Shown: one piece after another, positions 33,991 to 45,731 of the stretch
How the letters are laid out: every line of letters begins with the position of its first letter
How positions within the stretch are numbered: position 1 is the stretch's first letter
Source: Prostheceraeus crozeri
Lineage: Eukaryota > Platyhelminthes > Polycladida > Euryleptidae
Assembly: GCA_907163375.1 (NCBI GenBank)
Contig: CAJQUW010017013.1
Location: 45,001 to 109,000 of the forward strand
Reading direction: 5' to 3'
DNA: 64,000 bases
Program-made: the position numbers and the translations under genes
The notes under the pieces: model-generated
What the model saw: only the letters and a program-made list of their open reading frames with translations
Databases searched by the model: none
Told to the model about the DNA's origin: nothing

Positions 33991-34627
33991 AATAATCATC
34001 GAACTCTAATGGCAAGAATTATTTTGTTGTTATTGTGACAATAACGTTCCAACCAAACTCATTATATAGTCATATTATGGAATATTTTTTCTTTACTTTG
34101 GGCATATGCCGTTACAGGCATATAAATAGGTAGTTATACCATTCATAGACATAAACATTGTTTTTCGTATCTTTTATCTTATTAGATCATGCAATAGCTA
34201 GTGTGTGTCAGAGTTAGGAAGAAATACCAAAACTCAGTGGCAGCTTGTAACATTTGGTACATCCAGGTTGACTGGATGTTGGATTCTGACTTTCCTAAAA
34301 TGACATGAATTCCGTGATCCTGGTATTATGAAATCCGATCCCGAGGAGAAATAAATCACGAGAGTTCACTAGGACCTACTCACGCTGCTTATGTTGGTGC
34401 CAAGACAAACCGCCACTGCCGAACATGATTTACATGTAAGTCCATCTATAACAAGAAGCGATAAACATGAATTAGAATGAGCACTAGAAGTCTAATCATG
34501 ATCGCGGGTCATGACATGTACAATGCAATGAAAAATATTGGGGCCTTATCCCTTAGATCAGATTTTTTTCAATTGCAAATTGCTAATAGTAAATTGATCT
34601 AGTCAGATGACTAGAGAGAGACTATTC

Positions 34628-34652
34628 AGAGAGAGAGAGAGAGAGAGAGAGG
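34628..34652. repeat. GA microsatellite
   Basis: About 12 uninterrupted GA units directly abut the LINE fragment that begins at 34653 on the minus strand. They are probably grown from that LINE's 3' tail. Confidence 0.9.
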
Positions 34653-34960
34653 TCAGTCTAGCGCAGCCAGCGACGAAGAACAGTATCGACGGCTGCAAAT
34701 TCGCCACGCACACCGATGTGCAGGGCACTCGAGCACGTGATCGCTGGTCTTGGTAGCGCCGCATCTACAAATGCCGTGGGCGGACAATCCAATCCGATGC
34801 ATGAACCTCCCATATGCGGACCGCAGTCGATTTAGCAGCACCCACTGTCCTCTCGGAAGGTCGAAGCTGGGTGGATGGTACTTCGGTTCCGCGATGAAGC
34901 GCCGCAATCCGTGAGCAAAAATAGTAGAAAATAAATAAAGCACAGAAGAAATATTCACTC
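34653..34960 (-). mobile_element. LINE C-terminal fragment
   Basis: One minus-strand frame of 101 codons reads FDLPRGQWVLLNRLRSAYGR, then GICRCGATKTSDHVLECPAH. This is the terminal Cys/His block of a Jockey/CR1-like LINE. It is in one frame here, so it is younger than the copies at 2.0 and 19.2 kb, but no enzyme domain remains. Confidence 0.7.
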
Positions 34961-34977
34961 CGACTTAAAATTCACGC

Positions 34978-35009
34978 CTATCTGATAACAAATGATAGTT
35001 ATCAGATAG
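34978..35009. repeat. Perfect 12-bp stem hairpin
   Basis: CTATCTGATAAC and GTTATCAGATAG flank an eight-base loop just outside the LINE fragment. Confidence 0.75.
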
Positions 35010-35658
35010 CGAAAATTTTGTTGAATTCATTTGTTAATGCAATTACGAAGTACCTTCCATTCACATTCTGTATGTTTTATGCATAGGAGGAGATGCAAGA
35101 TGGATGACAATAATAAAAATATAGTATGTTTAAGTCGCTTGCAGAATAGAAGGGCGCGTTTAGGATTGCAGAGCATGCAATCAATATCATCTACATTGTA
35201 CTTAGGCCAACCTCATCATGTTTTTGTTCTTATTTTAGGCCTAATTTTTGTTTTCTTTATTCTTGCATATTCCAGTGTTTCCTTTCCGTTAAACAACATG
35301 ATAAATGTGTCGGAAACTTCAAAGGCTTTTTTGATGTGTGAAATACAGCACAGTCACACGGGATATAAATGGATCAATATTTGAAAGCCTCGCCACAATT
35401 TTTAAGAATAATCCAAATCTGCCAGTTATACCAAATCTACTTAATACACCGCTATATTAATATCGGCCTGATTTCCGTAAAGTTTGGGAAGTAAAGCACA
35501 ACCATAATCTACAGAAAGGAATTTGTTGATCCATTCGAGCGAAGCGCCAACTTTGTTATAGTACGAAAAGTGCTGATATTATCTACCCGATTATCCATAT
35601 AGCAACCCAGGGTAAAAATAGAAGAAAATTTGAAATCAGTTTCTCCTATTTGTTTTGA

Positions 35659-35660
<2 letters not shown>

Positions 35661-35695
<35 letters not shown>
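35661..35695. repeat. AT microsatellite
   Basis: About 17 uninterrupted AT units lie within the Penelope-like fragment. Shorter AT runs at 36101-36121, 36181-36196 and 36366-36382 punctuate the next 700 bases. Confidence 0.95.
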
Positions 35696-35699
<4 letters not shown>

Positions 35700-36034
35700 C
35701 TACTCCGACAGAAGTCAGTATACACGTCCATCCACCAAAGAAAGACGGCTTCACGATTATCTCTACGGTCAATAATAACCCTCGTCTTTTGGAATCAATT
35801 CTTATTAAGAGTACCAGTACTGATGTACTCATGAATGATCGAAGAGGTTCTAATCCACTGGCATTGAATTTGTAAATAGCTCGTTTGGTCACGTCATCAT
35901 GTACATAGCAGTCTTTATAAACTTGTCATTTCATCATCTGATTTTATTGTTAATTGTCCTGTTGTCATATCATTCCATGCCATCGCTTGTAAATTTTGCT
36001 CATTATCATCTTGCCATTTATGTTAATTCTGTTA

Positions 36035-36078
36035 GCACCTGATGAAGGCATTAGAATAAATGCAGAAACATGTTGTGT
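36035..36078 (+). ncRNA. Hammerhead ribozyme-like motif downstream of Penelope-like frame
   Basis: GCAC precedes the exact core CUGAUGA (36039-36045). AG follows, then stem II GCAUU and AAUGC around AGAAUA, then A, GAA and a minimal stem III AC and GU around AU. The cleavage triplet is GUU at 36074, and GUGU pairs with GCAC as stem I. The only oddity is the unpaired AG against A at the base of stem II. Found in Penelope context, where hammerheads are known. Confidence 0.55.
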
Positions 36079-36222
36079 ATTGATTGTTTTATTTTATTCT
36101 GATATATATATATATATATATTTTCATAATATGTATATATAAAACTTGTATAATGAATAATTTGCATCCCAAATTTACGAATATATATATATATATTAAT
36201 CAAATCTCAACAAATGTAACCA

Positions 36223-36265
36223 CCCCGAGACATGTTTCGGCCGGTTGGGCGTCATCTGTCGTGGG
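36223..36265 (-). ncRNA. Hammerhead ribozyme-like motif next to a tRNA-like B box
   Basis: The minus strand reads CCACGA, then core CAGAUGA (one change from CUGANGA), then stem II GCC and GGC around CAACC with a C-C mismatch at its base. GAA and stem III AC and GU around AU follow, then C as cleavage base (triplet GUC, 36229), then UCGGGG. The last six bases pair with CCACGA at five of six positions as stem I. All three stems are thus present. Confidence 0.6.
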
Positions 36266-36345
36266 TTGGTTTGAACCAGCCACATTGGAGCTAGAGGACG
36301 TGCAAGCATACCCTCTAACCACAAGGCCACCGGACCATCTGTTGA
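36223..36345 (-). repeat. tRNA-like head fused to a hammerhead (SINE-like unit)
   Basis: On the minus strand an A-box-like GTGGCCTTGTGGTTAGAGG (36312-36330) is followed about 52 bases later by a B box GGTTCAAACC (36268-36277). A hammerhead fold starts two bases after the B box (36265 down to 36223). The unit therefore looks like a pol III promoter joined to a self-cleaving RNA, as in the Schistosoma Sm-alpha repeats, but with an unrelated sequence. AT runs flank it on both sides. Confidence 0.55.
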
Positions 36346-36435
36346 GAGCGCGAATTAGCCAGGAAATATATATATATATATATTCATGGGGATGGTCTCT
36401 TTCCTCGACAGGAACTAAGCAGAGAGATGAACAGC

Positions 36436-36570
36436 CTACGGACATACGTCTGCTCGGGAAGCTCGTGCTTGCTTACTTTTGCTCGCAGTGTGGCAGTCTA
36501 CAACTGCTGCTGCAATGATGACTTTATATTTGCTGCAAAACACTTTGCTTGGAAATGCTTGGAAAAGATC
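36436..36570 (-). repeat. MITE-like repeat, copy shared with 51.5 kb
   Basis: The reverse complement matches 51505-51640, including AAGTGTTTTGCAGCAAAT, ATAAAGTCATCATT and TAGACTGCCACACTGCGA. The terminal inverted repeats visible at 51.5 kb are not kept here. Confidence 0.65.
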
Positions 36571-36599
36571 GTAGTGTGGGTGAGACGATTTCATCATTG

Positions 36600-39500
36600 G
36601 TATTTGTGAAAACGTCAGAAACACGTTACTTAAAATGATTCACCCTGATTGAAGATTGATATGCGTTGTGCATTTGGGGGCAATCATTGTCTTCCTTTTC
36701 CATAATTGTCCTTATACTTGTACTTCCTAAAAATTCCCTTGGAAATCATAAGTAACGAATCGAATGTGATTTTGAAATCCATTGATGGCAATGCGCAAAC
36801 TCACTAATTTGGTTTAAGCTGCATAAGTAAGGGATATATAGGGCCAAACTGCTGAATTGTGAAAGTTCAAAAGCTCTGATGTAATTTATCTAAGGTATTT
36901 TTTCAGAGGCAATGCTGCAGTATTTAGTGATGACGGAAATAAAAGTGAAAAGGTCCTGGTTAACCACTTTATATGAATTCTTGATTGAAGAATCAGACAT
37001 TTTTGATGTTTGACAACATTATAGTTAATGTACAAACTTTTCGGTCGGCATCCACACATTAGGTAGTAAAAAGCTTTCTATATCAACATTTTCAGTTTAT
37101 AAAAGTAATCAAACTGTCCCATTAACAGCTCTAGTCTCACGTGCTCAATTCTTGCCTATGACAACACTAATATTCAGTGCCCTGACATTCGAAAAAACTC
37201 ATCATTCGAATATTCCAATGACTGGTATATTTTTGCATTTTTTTACATAGTAGCTGGTGGACCTTTGGGCCCAGCAGTCCCATCAAAAGGGCCCACCAGT
37301 AAAAATTCACCAAGAGATGCACTGCGGCATAGGCTGCTAGTCATAACTTGATTGTTCTTCGATTATCATAAAACTAACTTCTATTTAAATATAAAAATAA
37401 TTTACATTCAATTTAAAATACTTCCAACACAAATAACAACACACAGGAAATTTTAAAATTTTACAGGGTATAAGTGATTGTGTGCGATCACAGCTTGCCT
37501 GTAGTTCTGCAGTCAGTGACTGCATGCAGCACCCACTTTGTGAACGCCTGAAATTATCTACCATGCCGAACGGTAACAACAGTTCCAAAATGTATTTACT
37601 TGCATGATCATTAATTAATTTTGGATCTTTTTTAGAATCTGCCCGCCAGTAATACAAAAGCCTGCAAAATGAATGCAAAATAATCTGCCCATCAATCATC
37701 ACGGAGTTTTATTGTGTTTCGCGGTACGTAACCGATGCAGTATATCTCATGAATCCGCTAGCGTTGAGTGCCGTGTGTTACCATGTATTATGATGAAAAT
37801 TGATGGCATATCATCGATTATGCTCCTTCAAAAATAAAGTGCAGTCCACAATTACCTGGAACCACCGATTTTACCGTCGAAGTTTATTCGAGGACACATT
37901 GTAGCGGATATATCAGACTCGCCATGAACATGCCAAGTTTGATGACGTTTTTACAACAGAGGGGTTTGTTACATAAAGATTGAGCATGTTCATCAAATGC
38001 ACATCACATGCAGCTTCATGTAATTGAATTTCAGTATTGTAAAAAATAATTATGTTGAAGTTAATATAATAGTGGCGAGCATATTCTAAGGAAGATCCTT
38101 TAATTCATTCTAAAATTCGGTTTGTAAAGAGTTATAATACATTCTTTTACTAAAGAGTTATTGATATATGAACAAAAAATCTAAATTGATATCTTTGGAT
38201 TATAATTCATTCAAAGTAGCATATTCAGCTGCTCGGGTATTCTTCATGAAAAATATGTGGTGATAGATACAATAATCTTGAATAGTCGAATGTCAAAATT
38301 ATCATTCGAATATTCGGGCAGAGCACTACTAATATCCGTTTACTTGAATCATTTTTCTTTAAACAAATCGCAACCATCTATTGACACCAAAAGAGAGCTC
38401 GACAGTTATCGAAACTTCCTTTTCTACTAACGATTTTTATGCAATGCAGAGTGAGTCAGAATTGTGTTTCGTCAGCTTTGCAATGCAAATCAGTATAAAT
38501 GCAGACCCCATGCAGCACCACACAGGAGCAAATGACGAAAATAATGTATTGGAAATTTCACATGGCGAACAGACCACCCAGACATTCGCTTTTTCGAAAA
38601 TATGCCTGAACTTTCGCTTTTATTGAGTGGCATTCGTTTTTTTTCGCTTTTTTGGTAGAGCAGGAAAAAAGTGTTTTGTAGTACAGGCCTTTTTTACATG
38701 CTGACAACGCAACGTGTCTTTTTGTCATGTTGCCCTTTACTTTAGTCATGCTTTCATTCATGTGTTGACAATTGAATGCATATCTTGACGATTGCATAAT
38801 CTTATGTAATAACTACATTATATAGGGGAATTGGAGAATGTGTTCTTAATAGCAAAAACGTCATGTTGTTGCAATTCTTGAAGTCAAAGCCTTGTCGTAC
38901 TGCTTTCCGGTGAATGCACAATTTTTACAGTAACTTTGAGGCCATGTTGCTATGGCTTTTACACGAGTCTGAATTGATGCATGTTGAAAGTACATGCGGG
39001 TTACATGCTACAAATGAATGTCACTGAATTTATCAGTCAAGGAATTCGAGACATCAATTCATGCTGGCTTGCCAGAGACACACGGGAGGCCTGCTATCGA
39101 GTTGTCTTAGAAGATTGATGTTGAATTAGTGAAATAAGCGGATCAGTTTCTGCGAATGAGTGAGGTGCATTGCATTATGTTGTTGAATAGGCCTAAGAAA
39201 TTGAGATGATAATATACACAATGGAATATTTTCTGTTGAATTTTACCAGGTATTATACTCACCTATTTATTTACGTCACTTTCACTGTGATTTTCGTGAA
39301 GTACGTGTAAGTGGGCAAAAAGTTGATGTGTATAATAATCGTTTGCATCTACTGATAAAGACATTAATATTCTGATATGATCGGATATGTGTAGCCTATT
39401 TTCTTATAACCACCTGAAACTTTCTGATTTACAGATTGAAGAATAGATGTACCAGTAGGCATTATTGCACTATTTTGTAAATAATTTGACAACCGTTTAC

Positions 39501-41840
39501 TTTACTGCAGTCATACTGATTACGTCATACTTCACCCACTAAATAGCCTACATGTATTTTCATAGCTTGTGTGTGCTGAGCTATACGGTATCTACCATCT
39601 AATAAATATCAATTTTGCTTCAATAGTATAGCTTAATCATGAGCTTCATCTTAGGCTTACGAGTTCTGAAGAATGCTACAATGACTATCAGATGAAACTT
39701 TTGTGTACATTCTATCACTGTATAAAATAATTGCCATATTGATATAAAACCTTAATAAGGATCCTTTATTCGTCATATGATCCATTTCTCATGACTTTAG
39801 CTGACAGACCCCTATCTTGAAAATGTACTTGAATCTACTTGAAAATATCAATATTCTCTTGGAATATTCAGATGAAAGAGATTTACCAAGCTTAAGGATA
39901 ATTTAGCAGTTGGAAGCATGACAGTTAGAGAAATTTCCTTAAACACATTAGAATCGTCTTCATTCTTCTGAATTTTCCACCAGTATTTTTTTGATATTTT
40001 CAACACTATGTTTCAACTATCCTGTGAAGTAATCTTGGAATCTATATTATTTGTCTAAAATTGAAGCAATCTAAATTGATTGCTGGCTATATGTTTGATC
40101 ATTAATAGAATACAAAGCCAGTTTCATATATAAATATGGTCTGGTGCATTTGCGAATCGTTTAATGAGATGCAAGGAAAATACCTTCGAAGAGGTGCTCC
40201 GACAAGCTATCATTTTTGTACCAGAAAGTAATATTCGCAATCTACACAAGTTCGTAGTATTCGTGGTAGTGCATGGCTTGATGGCATATCATGTCGTTAT
40301 AACGCCATTCTACATTGCTTGATGTAAAAATTATCCGTTCGCTTTTTTTCGCTTTTCCAAGTTAAGGATTCTTTGTTTTCCCTTTTCTTTAATTCGAATC
40401 GGCTGGCTGGTCTGGGCGAACCATTCGGCAGAGAGTGTTACAAGAGCTACTAGGCCAAACGTCCACGCTGACAAGTCAGACTAAATATCTCGTGATTCTT
40501 GTATGAGGGAGCGTGGAGCAGAAATTCTGTATTCAATACTGTAGTGTGATACAATTTCACGAAAATCAGTTGAGAATTATAGAATGGATAAAAGTTTGAA
40601 ATCCGGCGCGCTAAGTCTACCCTGTTTATTTTCTGCTATTTTGTCCTTGCATTTTACGCACAAGACAGGGTATTTCATTGACTTTACTCTCACAAGAGGG
40701 CAGATCATTTGAACTGAAATCGATAATTAAAGTAATGCCCTCTCTCCGTCTTATCAGTAAGTTGTTCATTTATTCATTGATCTCAGATCTCTACACTAAC
40801 TCCTCCCAATCTGTGCGGTGATATTATGTCAACATCAGTCTTCTGATTACAACAGATCTCCTGTGATTTTTATTATTTTGTCATCAACAAGTAACAATTA
40901 CTATGATAAGACCAAAGACTCATGCGTAACTGCGATATTGTATTCATGTCATTACCATCATCGATCTATCAGATATCTTTAGGTTATTCATCAAACGATG
41001 ACGCAAAAATAAAAATTCTCGCAAGTCACAGGATAAATTTATAGATATCCAGGTTACTTATGAAAACATATAAAGAGTAGCGCGTGTTCGAAGCACTTCA
41101 AGTTCGAATGCAGCTTTAAGTGATTGAAGAATGCAGCGAGCCTTCAACATAACTGCGATGAAGCAGCAGTCTCCACTCTCAACTGATTGTTCGGTTAGGG
41201 CGGTGTATCTCAAGCTTTTTTCCTCATCGCCCACTTTTTATATCAGATTTAATAATCGCCCCTCGCTGATCATATTCTACAGGGTGTTTCAGTTGATCCC
41301 GCCGGTGTCTGACATTAACAAAAATCGTTTTGTTATAAAGTTTCATCGTCTTGAATTGTTCAAAATTGAACAAGTTGCTTTGAATTCACTTTTTCAATGC
41401 CCCAACATGCACTTTTTATCATACAAATTGTTCGAAATACGAACCATTCACTTCCATGAACTTTCACACCTTTTGCCGGACTTTGAGTAATATTATTATT
41501 ACCCTGTGTATTATTACAGACTCAAAAATGTTGAAATCATTATACAGTCAGCTAGTTCTTGAAACACATGGAGCTTAGCAGTACGGTAAATATAGTCTGC
41601 AACGCATCCCCAGATCCAAAAATCATTCATGGTCAGATCTGAACTTCTGGGTGACCAAGCGATATCACTACCTCGTCAGTCCAACGATTAGGTAGATTTT
41701 CATTGAGAATATTTCTCACAGAAAGGATGAAGTACATAGGAGCGTCATTATTTGGACAGATGCTGTGTTGAAAAAAAGATGCAGAAATGAATCCTTGTGC
41801 GATCAATATTCTCTACGCACGGTTTATGATGACAATGAAG
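36600..41840. other. Long stretch with no recognisable gene
   Basis: This is AT-rich intergenic DNA of over 5 kb. Frames at 37385-37702 (minus) and 41131-41490 (plus) show no motif. A CAGGGTGTTTCA string at 41279 resembles a transposon end but no partner was found. TCGCTTTT runs recur near 38590-38650 and 40340. Confidence 0.4.
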
Positions 41841-41848
41841 AGGTATGA

Positions 41849-42240
41849 ATGAATTCATCTACCTACGATGTTATGGGGTTTTTTTTGTTTTTAACTTATA
41901 AAATAGTACATCGCCTTGTTGACATCCCTTTTGAAGATTTTTTTGAATTTTATGGATATGTGAGTCGTGGCCACTCCTTAAAATTAAAGCCCATTGGTCG
42001 TATAAATTTGGATTGTCGAGCCTACTTTTTCAGCAACCGTGTTGTCAGAATTTGGAACTCTCTACCAGAGAATATTGTAACAAGTCCATCAATGTTTCTA
42101 TTTAAATCCAGACTCCAAAGTTTCGATCTTTTCCGATTTTGTAAAGTCTACGGTCAATGATTGTATCTATTTTGTGCATCATGTAAGTGTTATCAATAAC
42201 CAATGTTGCCTTTTGTTGAATATATTCTATTCTATTTGAT
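41849..42240 (+). mobile_element. LINE extreme C-terminus and 3' tail
   Basis: One plus-strand frame of 103 codons reads YVSRGHSLKLKPIGRINLDC, then RAYFFSNRVVRIWNSLPENI, then FLFKSRLQSFDL. The RGHSLKL, FF-NRV-WNSLP and FKSRL series is the standard C-terminus of CR1/L2/Rex-like LINEs. It ends near a TTGAATATATTCTATTC tail. The enzyme domains are missing. Confidence 0.75.
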
Positions 42241-42575
42241 CCAAATTCCAATCGGGGGGCACAGATCACTTGGTTCGAGTTCTTATATCCCTGGGTGCAT
42301 GAATAGCTGTCATTACCACGAGAGTAAAAGATTACATAGAGGCCACACTCAATAAAAAAAATAACACCATCACAGATGTAAAATTTTCTCCTGACTAATT
42401 CGAACATTGAGATTCCGAATAAAATGGTCGTTTGGATGCACTCGACAGTTTTGTGACCGTCGCAGAAAACATATGCTACAATGTCTTTAACAGTTATTCT
42501 TAATAAGCTCTGATGATATAGTAACTCGATGAGCCCAATGATCTCACAGAGAGAACGACTATGTTTGTCGTTCGA

Positions 42576-42604
42576 TTTCGAGTTTATTTAAAACCCATCT
42601 TCAG
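42576..42604 (-). ncRNA. Hammerhead-like core at the arm-tail junction
   Basis: On the minus strand the core CUGAAGA (42598-42604) is followed by an extra U, a six-pair stem II GGGUUU and AAACUC around UAAAU, then GAAA. The right arm of the same element stops inside this stem, at the target duplication. Stem III and cleavage triplet are unclear. Confidence 0.4.
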
Positions 42605-43080
42605 GACAATACAGTATCTGCGACAACAGTTTTTATATATGGATAAATCATGGTCAATGCAATTCACTATTAGAAGCTAAAATGAGAACATTTGGAGACG
42701 CACAGATGAAGAGTTCTCATTTATTTGTTCATTAGTACTTGATGTAATGCATAGTGTCTCTGCAATGCGGATGTGAACACTTCTAAACAAAACTTTGAAG
42801 TTCTCTTGGCTTGCTCCGTGTGGATGACAGCTCACTTCGGTAGGGACTGGCTTTCCTCTCAGATGCTCATTCACTCTCGTGATTAGGTGTCTCCGTGTCT
42901 CACCAATGTAACAGTTTGAGCACTGTCTGCATGTATAGCAATAGATCACGTTGGATGCTAAACACGTAGGGACTTTATCTTTATTAGGAAAAATTGCTGA
43001 GGCTCTTCATCTGTGCCTCTCCAATTGTTTTCATTTTAGCTTCTTTTAGTGAATTGCATTGACCATGATTTATCCATGTA

Positions 43081-43927
43081 CAGTGAACTCTCGTTTTAAG
43101 GATCACTCGCTATAAGAATAAACTCGTCATTAGAATCAAATCCATTTTCCCAAAACGTTTCTATACAACGTTTTAAGTTTTCCACTCGTTATAAGAATAA
43201 TTATCATGTCACTTTCGTTATAAGAATCAATGTCTAAATAGTCATTCAACAAATTAGTATGAAATATTATGTATTTTGCACTCGTTATAAGAATAAATAA
43301 AGACACATTTTCGTAATAAGAATCAGTCAATGACACTTAAACTGTCATTGACTGAAATACTCACCAATGGCGTTATCCTACTTTTTATTGATTATATTTG
43401 CCAATGGACGTCAGATAAAAGCGTCATGATATCACGTTAACCTTGAGACGATAAAATCCACTGAAATCCTCACCAATTGCTTTCCTACTATACCCATAGA
43501 TTACAATTGACAATGCGCGTCATCAGAACTCATGACACGAGATGGAGATGACTATAACCCATCTCAGCCCTTAGGAAGATAGGAGAAGTAATCCTAAAAC
43601 GAACCAATGAGAGCCTTCACCAAAGCAAGATATCAGACTTTTTAGACGTAGTTGAAGCTGAACTGAAAAAGAATGTTCCTATTGTCATCTTGTTTTGTTT
43701 AAGTATGTAAGTATAATTAGGGTAGTAGGAACCACAAAGAAACATCTTATTTGATAGTTACGCAAGTATTTATCTATACTGATTACTAATAAGGATGTGT
43801 CTATCATCATTACTATAAAGAACAGACATGAGTGCTCATAAAACAAAAGCTCTCGTTAGAAGAATAATCTCGTTATAAGAATCAAAACATAATTTCCCAA
43901 TGTGATTCTTATATCGAGAGTCCACTG
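43081..43927. mobile_element. pogo/Tigger-like non-autonomous transposon
   Basis: The ends are inverted repeats: CAGTGAACTCTCGTTTTAAG on the left and the complement of CAGTGGACTCTCGATATAAG on the right. TA lies on both sides (43079-43080 and 43928-43929). No transposase frame is present. A 13-base motif, TCGTTATAAGAAT and variants, occurs about seven times in the first 250 bases and again at the right end. It sits in one arm of the Penelope-like element; the other arm is uninterrupted. Confidence 0.85.
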
Positions 43928-43994
43928 TATAAAAACTGTTGTCGCAGATACTGTATTGTCCTGAAGATGGGTTTTAAATAAACTCTGATGATAT

Positions 43995-45730
43995 GTTTAC
44001 ACAAAACTCAAACAACTGAAATGACTAAAGTTGATGTGTTGAATCGTCTTATATTATCTATAAGGTCATCTTATAACTAATCCATAACATGTAACTATTC
44101 TATAACTATCAAAAACCTAAAATAGTAAATGAATTTTAGGTATCGCTTTCGAGTAAATGTTTAAACATCATTCATGCCGAACATTTTTCTTCTAAAATTT
44201 TCCAAAAGTTCTGAAATGTATTAAAATACGTATATTTACCTTTTGAGAGCAAATTTCCTCCTCATATAGTTGTTTCATCTAAAAAACGGTATTATTCCTG
44301 TCTGTCCTTTATGAATTTTAGCTCGAACATGGCGTTGTAAGATCACAAAATGAGTTAAAGTTCATTTAATTTCTTACTCTGTTGGCGGGCAATTTTATCT
44401 AATGTACCGTATATCAAATGAAGGGGGAAGTATTTTGAAATCAGAAAACATCACTTTTGTGAGTCAGCTTTCATATTTATGGAGAAAATGTTTGAGTGCA
44501 CCCACTTAGTAATCCTTTACTCTATAGTCAAAACGTTTTTAGATCAGTAATGTCTATGCTCATGCAGAGTTGAACAGAAGGACAGATTATCTCCCAATTA
44601 TTTCTTCTTCAATATGTTCACATTAGGGAAAATGAATTGAACGTTTTGTCAACTCACGTGAGACTTAAAACTGAATCTACATTAGGCCATAAATGTTAAA
44701 TTTCAGTATTGTTTAAGTTTCAATTTCTGTCATTGCCCACCAAAATCGCTTCATCGACCCCAAGGGGGCGATATCACCCACCTTGAGAATCAATGGGTTA
44801 AGAGAATTCTTTAGGGTTTGTAAACACCCAGGATCGTTATTGAAATTAGTGATGTGATGTTAGATCAATTTCCTAACGCAACTGACCGTACAGAAAGTTC
44901 TAAACGCAACCGTAGATATCAGCCGATAGCTGACCATACAGAAAGTTCTAACCGCAACCGTAGAAATCAATCGATAACTGACCATATATAAACACATTAC
45001 ATATATATTCATTAAATGAAATCCGTCAGGAAATGTTAAAGGATGACTTAGAAATTTTAGAAAATTAGATATTGTCAGATCTTTCAATTAGATTTAAACT
45101 AGACATTCTTTAGGACATTATAGTGATTTCGCTGAACATCCTGTGGTTATTATTTATTATGACGATAGCGATGGACATTCTTTCAAATTTCTAAAGGTAG
45201 AATTGATCAGTAATAATTTAATATGGTATCTATTGAGATGGCCGCAAAGAAATCAACAACGATTGCACATCAATTTGCTCCCTAATTAACCCCCGAATTC
45301 TTCTTAATTTTTACGAAGATCTGTTTAATAAGGCATGGAAATAATGTTTGCTTGGCAATGGACATTGAAATAACTTCCATTTCGTGAAGTGATTATTAGA
45401 AACTCAACTCGTAGAAAAGTATTCGAACAACAGATACTGTGAAAATCCGAATTCCTCCTCTACCAATCAAGGAATATGTCCTGGCCGATGGAATGTAACC
45501 CATGTTGTTGCATTGCGTAATAATTGAGCCTGTTCCCGGGGTCTATTATTTATATGAATATGGAAGACTTATCGATAAATTGTTATTCAATTGTTCCTCG
45601 AGTGAATGATTTCAATGTATAGGATTCATCTAGTGACGGAAAATCACTGCTTCATTCTTTATGATGACATAATGACTTATCGCGGTCAGAAATCACGCAT
45701 TGTTATGCAATCAATGTGAATGATGAAACT
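43995..45730. other. Intergenic, nothing recognised except a small tandem repeat
   Basis: AT-rich DNA without coding signals. The 48-bp tandem repeat at 44882-44990 is listed separately. Confidence 0.4.
44882..44990. repeat. 48-bp tandem repeat, 2.2 copies
   Basis: Units start at 44882, 44930 and 44978 with CTGACC-TACAGAAAGTTC-like sequence. The period is a multiple of three, so the minus frame repeats a 16-residue block (MVSYRLISTVA-RTFC). There is no evidence that it is translated. Confidence 0.8.
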
Positions 45731-45731
45731 A

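Larger units (their letters stand above)
35490..36090 (+). mobile_element. Penelope-like element C-terminus with 3' terminal region
   Basis: After an AT microsatellite (35661-35695) the plus strand reads HPTPTEVSIHVHPPKKDGF, then NNPRLLESILIKS, then a stop after LALNL at 35874. The same family lies at about 1.1 kb. About 165 bases after the stop is a hammerhead-like motif, placed as expected for the terminal repeat of a Penelope-like element. The element is 5'-truncated and broken. Confidence 0.6.
42520..43982 (-). mobile_element. Penelope-like element with inverted terminal repeats and nested Tigger-like insert
   Basis: The minus strand reads IYCYTCRQCSNCYIGETRRH, then LITRVNEHLRGKPVPTEVSC, the GIY-YIG end of a Penelope-like element. 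Inverted arms lie at 42583-42717 and 43006-43982, the second interrupted by the 847-bp element at 43081-43927. A 63-base tail (42520-42582) lies outside the left arm. The duplication CTCTGATGATAT stands at 42508-42519 and 43983-43994. A hammerhead-like core spans the arm-tail junction. The element is 5'-truncated and is a fossil. Confidence 0.82.

Noticed and set aside
35031-35384. 117-codon plus-strand frame with a hydrophobic segment
   Set aside because: No family motif, no splice context, and it lies between repeats in AT-rich DNA.
41131-41490. 119-codon plus-strand frame
   Set aside because: Runs through a transposon-end-like CAGGGTGTTTCA string and shows no conserved block.
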